Origin: Acanthornis magna
Lineage: Eukaryota; Chordata; Aves; Passeriformes; Acanthizidae
NCBI GenBank assembly: GCA_036785705.1
Contig: JAWUZG010000138.1
Span: 1,133,501 to 1,197,500, forward strand
DNA length: 64,000 nt
Direction of reading: 5' to 3'
Part shown: positions 55,600-64,000 of the stretch, in pieces
Numbering within the stretch: the first letter of the stretch is position 1
Layout: each line of letters opens with the position of its first letter
The notes under the pieces: model-generated
The model's database searches: none
What the model was told of the DNA's origin: nothing
What the model saw: the letters and a program-made list of their open reading frames with translations, nothing else
Translations under genes and position numbers: made by a program

Positions 55600-55725
55600 C
55601 CTTATTCCCCCCGCCATGGGCAGAGACACCTTCCACTATCCCAGGTTGCTCCAGGCTGTGTCCAACCTGCCCCTGAACGCTTCCAGGGATGGGGCAGCCA
55701 CAGCTTCTCTGTGAAACCTGTTTAA
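55600..55725 (-). mobile_element. Short CR1 LINE fragment
   Basis: Inverted CR1 text 'catgggcagagacaccttcc', 'ttgctccaggctgtgtccaa' and 'gatggggcagccacagcttc'. Both ends are truncated. Confidence 0.85.
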
Positions 55726-56570
55726 TTTTGATTAGTAATATTATTTTTTTAATATGTCCTTCTAACTATATTTAAAATTATTTTTTCCCATCAGCTGACA
55801 GCTCTTAACTTTTTTTGTCAGCTGCAGCTCTGATTTTATGTAGAATTGATTTTTTTTTCATCAGAAAGTTTTATGGTAGAAAACAAATTATCTCACAAGT
55901 ATTTACATCAATAGTGACCAGGTATTGGCTATCTGACCGTGCCTGCAGATTTGAAGAAATGGCCAATTCCATAAGGAAGTGATGTGGAACTGTCATTTAG
56001 GCCCAAACCGCTCCTCACTCTTGTTGAGTGAACCTCTTCATGACTGTGTATCCACCTCGTCTCCAGGAATGGAACCAAACAAGCTCCCAGGTAGCCACTG
56101 TGAGGTATTCTTTGCGTTTCCTTGGCTGTTTAATGCATTTGTTTATCAGAAACTGAAGTGTTCTTCTCAAACCAAGCAGTCCTGTCTACAAATGCGTCAT
56201 CTCCGTGTCTCTACCCCTCCAAATGAGGTTCACTGACCCACGAGTGTCTGAAGAATCTCCCCTGGCTCCCAGCGTTTTGGGGCCTACATGAGGGAAATGT
56301 CAAGATGCTTTTTATTTTGGAAACATGCATTCCTTTCTCATGGCTGCTGTAAATATTCTCTCCTTATCTTGCAAGCCCATCCGAGGAAGAATAATTATAG
56401 TCTTTCTACTCCCTCAAGCTTAAAGTGGAGTGTCTGGAAATTAGCTGAGAGACTAAAAGGAGAGTATTGAGCAGGCAGCATTTTACACAGGAAAAACATG
56501 CATGAAATAGCAATCCTATGTAAGAGCTAGCTTACAAGAACGCTGTTCTTTTGAAAGTAAACAAATGCAA

Positions 56571-56750
56571 TTTTTTTTAATTTAAAAAAAAATCAAAACC
56601 AGAAAAACCCCAAAAAACCCCAAACAAAACCCATCCAAAAACCCACCAAAAAAACCGCAAAAACCAAACAACAACAAAAAAATCCCCAAAAAACCCCACC
56701 CAACCCCGTCCCCCCTGAAAAAAACCCCTCAAAAAACCCAAACCCATAGG
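56571..56750. repeat. A/C-only low-complexity tract (AAAACCCC-like)
   Basis: About 180 bases consist almost entirely of A and C, with repeated 'aaaccccaaaaaacccc' units. The minus strand therefore carries clustered GGGG runs separated by T tracts. Confidence 0.9.
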
Positions 56751-57749
56751 TTTGAAGGAACAAAGGTGAAGTCCACAGCCATATATCTTTTGGTTGTATA
56801 TCTCAGCCTTGGCACATCACCAAGCTCAGACAACATCAGGACAACCACACATGTGTGAAAGGCAGCTTCAAAGAAAAGGTGTAGTTCAGACAAAAAGAAA
56901 CTGACTTTTCCAGGAGAACTGAAAGGCATCTTTTAGTAAAAAGATTGTTTTAGAAAACGTAAGTTTTCTAAACTTACTTCGTTTGCTCTCCAAAATTTGC
57001 TCATTACGTTTGGTAACATTTTCAACCAGTAATGAATTTTTCATTTTTGGTGACTTACAGTAACAATGATCTTTGACTGCCTCTGGCCTCTCAAAGCCCT
57101 GGTTTCAGGAGAGCAGGGGGCTTATTCACAGACACTGCTTAGGATGGTGTTCTTTTCTATGGATAAATAATGATAAGTCATCATGCTAATACTGAGCTGT
57201 AAGCAGCATCTCCCATTATCCTTTCTGTACTGCTTTGCTCCTAATAGGGCATTGCTTCACCAGCCCAAATCATGAAGCATTTTTATATTTAATTCTTCTA
57301 TTTTTAGCCATTGCTTTCCTAAAAAGCAGTTATCAGCTATGGCACTCTTAAAGGCCTCTGCAGTCAGAGTGGTGCATGATAAGGATGTGTGTGAAAGATG
57401 GATATTTAGGGAGACAAAGTTAAAGTATGAAAGTCCCCTTGGGACAAGTGCAGCCCTTCCATCACTAAGGTGTTGTATGCCACAGATGTCCACCATATCC
57501 TAAACACTTCAGTCATTATATACAAGGTCATTACTAAAATATGCCTATAGCTGGGAATTTTAATTTTTTTTTAACAGCGGAATAGATTTGATATTAAGAC
57601 TAGTTTTATAATTGGAGAAATATTTATTTTTTCCCTCTCTTCTAGCAACTGTTGATCTACATCCCTGATTTCACCTTTTCATGCTAACAACTATGTCTCT
57701 TTCCTTTCTGCTTTTCTGCTTCACAGTGCCAAGAGGGTAACTCAAGGCC

Positions 57750-58385
57750 AGCATGTCCAGGCAGGGTTTCTAAACCTCTAAACTCATTCCCTTTTCAGTC
57801 ACCACTGACAGTCCCCTCAAGCCCTGTGTTTCTTTGGCCGCAGAGCCATCCGTGCCTAACAAAAGCAGCAACCCTCTCCCATACAGCCTGCCAGAATTTT
57901 GGCACTGCAGCTGAACATGTCTGAGTGCAGAAGCTTCCAGAATGAGGCACAGGGTGAGCAGGCAAAGAGAAAAAGCCAGAGCAAGCGTGCTGATTCTGGC
58001 CAGGACAGGGTTATTTTCTGCAGTGGCCAGGATGGGCATGGCCAGGACCCAGAGGTTTTTCTGTACCACCTCACAGCATTGCTGGGGTGGGAGAAGGGAG
58101 TCTCTTCCAGGGAGGAGCTCCTTCTGATGTTCGTGTGGCACAGGGAAAATTCCTGTATTGAGTCTTATCGAGGGGCTGGGGGTGTTTCCGTGTGAATAAT
58201 TTCTTTTCTCGTGCCCTCTGCCATTAGTGCTGTTGCTGTTACTGTCCCTTCCTTACCTCTTTGCTGTTTCCAGTAAACTCTTCTTATCTCAACCCATGAT
58301 CCTCGCCTTTTGTTCCTCCAATTAGAAGGCACATGGTTTTAGTGGGAGTACTAAATTGGAGAATACCACTGCTAAACCACAAAAG
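57750..58385 (+). mobile_element. Probable ERV solo LTR
   Basis: This has U3-like sequence with 'ggccaggacagggttatttt' and a C/T-rich R/U5 part around 'cagtaaactcttcttatctc'. It ends in 'accactgctaaaccaca', which I associate with avian LTR ends. An open minus-strand frame of about 120 aa across it is a by-product and not a gene. Boundaries are approximate. Confidence 0.55.
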
Positions 58386-59595
58386 CAAGGAGCCAGGAGC
58401 CTGCCAGCACAGAACAGCCAAGCAGAGGAGGCAGCTCTTGGAATCGCAGGTTGGAGGATTTCCAGGCACTAGAGGGAACTCTGCAGAATCTGCTGTCATT
58501 AAACTAACTGAAATTAAACCTGTCTTCAAGGCTCCACTAGTAAAGGGGAGATTGTTCTTGAGGTGCTTTTATTTCTTTTCTCTCTAAACACATACAGATC
58601 ATATTCCAGATCATATTCTCTACAGAAATCTAGTTTTTCATAATTTAAAGGAATACTTCATCTCCTGTAGTGTCATCACCATAACAAGAAGGCCTAGACA
58701 AAACCAGCTTTGAAAATATCAAGAACAAAATACTTCTTCTAAACATCTCACTCCCCACCAAAACATGCAAAAACACCTCCTGCCCCAAAAGGAAAACAAA
58801 CAAACAAAAGGAAAGAAACATATTTATAAAAGTCCAGGATAGGAAAAATCCATTTGTGTGAGGTGTTTTATGTGGAGAAAATTTTGGCAATGGGAAAAAT
58901 AATTCTTCATTTTATTATGTGGAAAATCTAGAGGGTGAAGACTCTTCTCACCTATGCACACAAGAAGAAAGCAAAACATTGTCCTATCTAGGCAAAAAGG
59001 GCAATGTGGTGTAGACGGGCAAGTAAAACTAAAATTTACAAAAGTGTTTCTTAAAAAAAAAAAAAAGAAAAAATAGGAATAGAAAGATGTCTATGGCACA
59101 GTTGCAGCTGCTGGCAGAATAAGTGGTCTTTGAAATGCTGGGCAGGAGTACAGAATGCACAGGAGGAAAGATGTTAGTAGCTAAATAGCATTGTTTATTC
59201 ATTACTGTTTTATTAAATTCTTTTTTTTTACTATACTACTCAGCCAGGTATGCTTGATTATCTTTAAAAATATTCTAAAACCAAAAAGCCCTTGAAATTA
59301 TTATCCATCAGATTCCTAAATAAACCTAGCATAGCAGAAACATAAATCCATGGGAAGTATTAGCTGATCTTGGCATAAATCGACTGTAAAAACCTGGAAA
59401 GACTGTAAAGTTTGTGAAGATCAGCACACATTTTCTACAGTACAGGGATGAAATGCCAGTGTTTTTGGTGCACCCTCACAGATTCTGGCAAGTAAATGTC
59501 TGCGTGGCTTTTTAAAAGGGACTTTATACAAGTTGAAAATATTTTTGTGGTAATATAGCACCACAGCAATATATTTCTTGTTTGCAAAGAGAGCA
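58386..59595. other. Gene-free stretch before the GLP2R exons
   Basis: The first GLP2R coding exon should lie upstream of 59955, in this stretch or further left. I could not identify it. Confidence 0.35.
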
Positions 59596-59599
59596 GCTG

Positions 59600-59820
59600 A
59601 AGAAATTTCACCAATAGGGTGGTGAGGCCGTGGCACAGAGTGCCCAGAGAAGCTGTGGCTGCCCCATCCTGGGAGTGTCCAAGGCCAGGCTGGACAGGGC
59701 TTGGAGCAATGTGGTTTAGTGGAAAGTGTCCCTGCCCATGGCAGTGGCTTGGAATGAGATGATCTTTCATCTTCCTTCCAACCCAAAGCTTTCTGAGTTT
59801 CTGTGATTCTATGATTCCTG
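59600..59820 (+). mobile_element. CR1 LINE 3' fragment
   Basis: CR1 text 'ggtggtgaggccgtggcaca', 'ggccaggctggacagggctt' and 'gtgattctatgattcc'. It ends about 135 bases before the first recognised GLP2R exon. Confidence 0.9.
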
Positions 59821-59954
59821 GAAAGTAAGAGTTCTGTCTTTAGCACTGTTTTTACCTCCCATTCCCCTCCCTTCCCCTTCCCCCCGTTTCTTATAGTGGA
59901 AAGAAACTTGCCATTAAGGACTAAACGGTTCTGGTTTCTTTTTTTCATATACAG

Positions 59955-62900
59955 TATTTTCACTCCCAGGCCAAAGGTTCTCTGCTGGAAAAAACCACTA
60001 CTGGATGGAACAAATATAAACAGGAATGCTTGAAAATGCTGCAGGAATCATCTGTAGATAGTGGTAAGGAATTAAACAATGAAGAAATGTATTGAGTGAC
60101 ACTGATGAATATGCAAATATTGTCTTGCTTGCTTTGCAGAAGTGTATGTCTGTTCCTAAGGTCTAAATGTAGAACAATCAGCTGTAATAATCATGCAGGC
60201 ATGCAATCATTAAGGGAATGGCTCTCTTCATCCTGAAACACACTAGGTTTCTATATGTAAAACCAGATTATATGAAGAAAGGAACCAATGAACAGTTGGT
60301 GCTTTGCTACCACTGTGGTGTGGCACTGAGTGCCTGGTCTAGAGGTGTCTACTTGCCATTTTTTGTAAGAACCTGGTGAGACTACTTTTCACTTTGCTTT
60401 TCAGCCTGAAGGAAGTCAGACCACCCAGGGAAAAGAAGATGTCTCCCATTTCTATACTTTAAAAAGAGAGCCATGACACATGGACCCAAAACACTTGAGA
60501 CAAGACAGAGCCTGTCCTTTGCCTGGTCCAAGCAGCTTGGGAGCTGCACCCTCTCACAAGACTGCGAGTGCATTTTGGGACACAGTCAGTAGGATAACAG
60601 AGACACAAACCCAGGTTTCCCCATGTTCATCTGCCACAAACATTAGCTCAAAGTCCCTTTTTTATTCTCCTGTCTCTGTGGCTTTTGGATTCTTAGATAA
60701 AGAGCAGCAGACCTACAGTGTCTTCTCCTGAATCCATGCCTCCCACCTTTGGGTACTCAAAGATTTATGCTGTTTGGCCAAAGGGGACTTCATAATCTGT
60801 CATTATTTTGCTCTTAAATGTATAAACTCTGCTCAGCTAGGTGTCTGTCTTCAGGAAAGGCAGGCATGGGTTTGGTCTGAGTAGTTGGAGAAGTCCAAGA
60901 TGTAGCAGGGAAAGAGATGACTGCTGTTGACCAAGGAAAGGTTAAAAGTGAATCTGTGCTCTATGTTTTGTACTCAATGGCGATAGACAGGTATTGAAAG
61001 CACCCTCACCAAATCGGTTGGTGACTCCAAACTGGGAGGTGTCAGAAGTCAGAGCCATTTGTGGAAAATACAGAAGGAGAAAACACAGAAAGTTGGAGAA
61101 AACACAGAAAGTCAGAGTACAGAAGCTTCCGTAAGTTACTGACTATGTGACAACAGTCAAGGAGGCAAGAAGACAGTGGTGAGGACTGCAGAGGGGACAA
61201 AACTTTTATGGAAATCAAGGAAACCAAAGCATATATAAGCTCAGCCAGCACACCTGCAGGATGGCTTATAACGAATGCTGACAGGAAAGAAAGGAGCAGT
61301 AGTGAGCAGCGAGAAGTCAATAGCCTGTGGTGAGCTCCTGGTGTGCAGAAAACATTAGCTAAAGATTTTACTTTGCCAGGAAAGCAGAGAATGATGGCTT
61401 TGGTGGCAATTAGAACTAAGCCGGATGACCCTGGCAAGATATTAGAGGGCAGTAGATCGTGATAGGTGATCAAGAGAACTATAGGGACTCAGAACTTCAG
61501 TTTTCATGAAATTGGAAAAAAAAGGTATTTTTCTCCTGGCAGCCTCCCCAGTCCACACTTGAACAAACCTTGATTAGGAATTGGGGAAAGGAACAATAAA
61601 AATGCAGCTATAAATATTAACAGCTACATGGGTCATAACACAGATGCTTAGCCTCAAAGGTACAACAGAATAAGTAAGAATGAATATACTCTGCTCTGTA
61701 TTTTAGCAGAAGCACCCCAAAAAGATGCTGGTGAGATGGCACAGAGCTACCTTTCTTGCTCCCTGTGTTCTTCTTCCCACACAAGTTTCTCAAAATATTG
61801 CTAAGCACTATGGAAAATGAGGCAGGATACACTCTTCTGGCTTAGGATGAGCAAAACCATTAAAGTTAAGAGAGAAGAACTTTGGTGTTAACCTAAAAGA
61901 AAGACAGAAACTAACCAAGACACTAGTGCAGCCATTAATGCATTTTATTTTATGTTGCTCTCACCTGACTCTACCATTTCAATTCTGCATTATCTGATGT
62001 TTTATCTTAACCTTAAGTCCTATGAGTGATGTGATACCTGTGAAGATTAAAACTGAGTTAGTTTGAGAGTTAGTTATACGACTGAGCTAGTCTTATAAGC
62101 TCTAGTAATATCTCTGGTAATGAGAGATATTGCCCAAAGACTAAGAGGAGTCACAATGAGGAGCTGACAGAGGAGGTCTCAGCTGAGAACTAGTGTTGCA
62201 GGGGTCAGGAAAGGTGGAATATCTTCCATTTACCAGTCTGCTGCATGTACCAAAACCAGTGAGTGATAGCATGGCTGTAATCTGACTGTTACATTTGGGC
62301 CACAGAGGCTTCAGGATCATACAATCATGAAATTACAGAATCATAGAACATCCTGAGTTGGAAGGACCCACAGGACCACCCAGTGCAGCTCCTGGCCCTG
62401 TGCTGACACCCCAACAATTTCACCCTGTGCATCCCTCAGAGCATTGTCCAAACGCTCCTGCAGCTGTGGCAGCCTCGGGGCTGTGCCCATTCCCTGGGGA
62501 GCCTGGGCAGTGCCCAGCACCTCTGGGGAAAAACCTTTTCCTAGAGTCCAACCTAACCCTCCCCTGGCACAGCTCCAGCTGTTTCCTTGGGTCCTGTCCC
62601 TGTTACACGGAGCAGAGTTCGGAGCTGCCCCTGCACTGTCCTTATAGAGGAAACTGCACACCCTGGTGAGGTCTCTCCTCAGCTTCCTTGTGGTTTTAAG
62701 CCGTAAACTTATCTCACAGTGAAGAGTGTAAAGATTTTATCTGATGCATGGACTCAGGGAAGAAGGGCAGCACATGTTTCTGCATTGTGCACGGAGCTCT
62801 GCACAGTGAATACACATTTATCTGCAGCATCTTGTTATTCTGGAGTAGCTTGCAGGTTACCTGGAACAGTATAAAATGGTTTCCATGATTTTCCATTGTC

Positions 62901-63047
62901 TGGACAACTTTTTGTAAAACTTTTATTTGCTTCTCTCCCCAGGAGTATATTGCAATGGGACGTTTGATCAATTTGTTTGCTGGCCTTACTCACCGCCAGG
63001 AAATGTCTCTGTTCCTTGTCCTTCATATTTGCCATGGCTGGAAAATG
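59955..63047 (+). CDS. GLP2R: Glucagon-like peptide 2 receptor, partial (two extracellular-domain exons)
   Basis: GLP2R is a class B G-protein-coupled receptor for the intestinal growth hormone GLP-2, acting at the plasma membrane through Gs. Two exons are seen. Exon 59955-60063 codes GSLLEKTTTGWNKYKQECLKM, aligning with the N-terminal helix of the ligand-binding domain. Exon 62943-63047 codes GVYCNGTFDQFVCWPYSPPG followed by NVSVPCPSYLPW, with the conserved cysteines, the class B CxxxFDxxxCWP motif and N-glycosylation sites NGT and NVS. Both have AG acceptors and GT donors and join in phase (1). The upstream signal-peptide exon was not found, and the exons for the rest of the extracellular domain and the seven helices lie beyond the window. 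CR1 copies sit close before each exon. The order GSG1L2 then GLP2R agrees with vertebrate synteny. Confidence 0.93.
62315..62695 (-). mobile_element. CR1 LINE 3' fragment in a GLP2R intron
   Basis: Inverted CR1: 'tcatagaacatcctgagttgg', 'cagagcattgtccaaacgctcc' and 'ccctcccctggcacagctcc'. It lies 250 bases before the second GLP2R exon. Confidence 0.92.
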
Positions 63048-64000
63048 GTAATGTGAAAGTGGTAACTTGTCTTGGAGTTTGTGCCAGGAATTCAGCTAAA
63101 GGACAGGTGTCTATCTTGCCCCAGCGTCCTCTGAAGTGGATGAGTGAAAAAGAGTCTCACCTCTTTCTACTGCGTCTGAACTGGGGCACAAAATCATTTT
63201 CTATGTTTATTTGCTCTTTTTCTCCATCTCTGCTTGCCACAGCTCCATATTTTCTGCTGTAAAGCAACATTTGCAAGGTCACGTAGCCATAGTGCCAGGG
63301 CAGTACTATTCGTAGTAATAGATTCAGGGTTCAGCTTCTGAGGCTCAGCTTCTGGGGTCCCCACTGATCCCAGACACAAAGCTCTCTCTCAGAAAACTGG
63401 AAGAGCCAAAATAAGCAGCATTCCAAGTAGTCAGCCCTTGAGTAGGGTATGGCACACCACCAGCAAGTGCTGTGGTGAGCACACAAACCTTCCAAGCAGC
63501 CTTGTCCTGCAGGGAATGGAGCAGAGAGGCTCACAGGAAGGAGAGGGAAAAGCCATCTTCAGGAATAACACTGTTGGAGATGAAACAACATTCCCTTTCT
63601 CCTAAAGAAATGAAAGGACATTGCTATAGCCCCAGACCAGCATTTCTGAATGCTGCTAAACAGCCTTTTTTAGGCAGAATTGGTCCCTCCAAGTGGTATT
63701 AGAAATGCAGCTGAGTCCTTTAATTTATGGGAGACTATTTCTCCCAGCTTTCTCCAGCCTACACCATACATGGTTTATTCTTTAATATCATTTGTCCTTT
63801 TTTATGCTGATAAGCAGTAAGAGACTGAGCTTCTATCTAGTCTCCCAAACTGCTTCTACCAAGCATTTAGAACAAACCCAACTCTTTGTAATAAACAGAA
63901 GTATCTTGCCTCCATGGAATGGAGACTCTTTTTTTCTGTCTGAATTTCTACAAAAGCAAGATGCAAGACATTGCACCAGGTTATAAAGCTTGTAATTATG
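63048..64000 (+). other. GLP2R intron continuing past the window
   Basis: No further exon was seen before the window end. Confidence 0.6.

Noticed and set aside
55979..56236. Candidate GLP2R first exon (85-residue frame)
   Set aside because: There is no similarity to the receptor N terminus and no GT donor in the proper phase near a signal-peptide-like segment.
57770..58141. A 123-residue minus-strand frame with a hydrophobic stretch
   Set aside because: It lies antisense within an LTR-like repeat, and similar frames recur wherever this repeat family occurs.

Overview
This is vertebrate nuclear DNA, almost certainly from a bird. Six genes with split exons (GT/AG boundaries, consistent phases) read as vertebrate orthologues. 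The interspersed repeats are mostly 5'-truncated CR1 LINEs with the characteristic repeated 'gattctgtgattctatga' 3' end, plus endogenous-retrovirus LTR pieces of avian type. Nothing here looks prokaryotic, and I found no tRNA, rRNA or CRISPR array.

Layout. 1-3.9 kb: gene-free, with retroviral LTR-like pieces and degenerate GC- or T-rich minisatellite-like sequence. 3.9-12.8 kb: a very compact GC-rich block. It holds an ADP-ribosylarginine hydrolase gene (ADPRH/ARH1 type, +, 7 coding exons, 358 aa), CCDC61 (+, 13 coding exons, 413 aa, with a CpG-island promoter just upstream) and, convergent with it, single-coding-exon BLOC1S3 (-, 157 aa). About 13.5 kb: base composition changes to AT-richer, long-intron sequence containing CR1 and LTR debris. 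18.8-29.8 kb: DHRS7C (+, 6 coding exons, 311 aa). 36.3-47.3 kb: GSG1L2 (-, 5 coding exons, 292 aa), convergent with DHRS7C. 59.9-64 kb: the first recognisable exons of GLP2R (+), continuing past the window end.

In human, CCDC61 and BLOC1S3 lie on 19q13.3, while DHRS7C, GSG1L2 and GLP2R are neighbours on 17p13.1. The window therefore joins two conserved syntenic blocks. That is either a lineage-specific rearrangement or an assembly join, and is the most important point to check.

The genes do not form one pathway. CCDC61 is a centriole/basal-body protein and BLOC1S3 a subunit of the BLOC-1 complex for lysosome-related organelles. ADPRH removes ADP-ribose from arginine, and DHRS7C is a sarcoplasmic-reticulum SDR. 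GSG1L2 is a claudin-fold GSG1 family membrane protein, and GLP2R is a class B GPCR. I found no clearly new multi-gene system. The unusual signals are structural: the block junction, complementary intronic repeats, a relic duplicated exon, an insertion-like simple repeat and a tight promoter palindrome.
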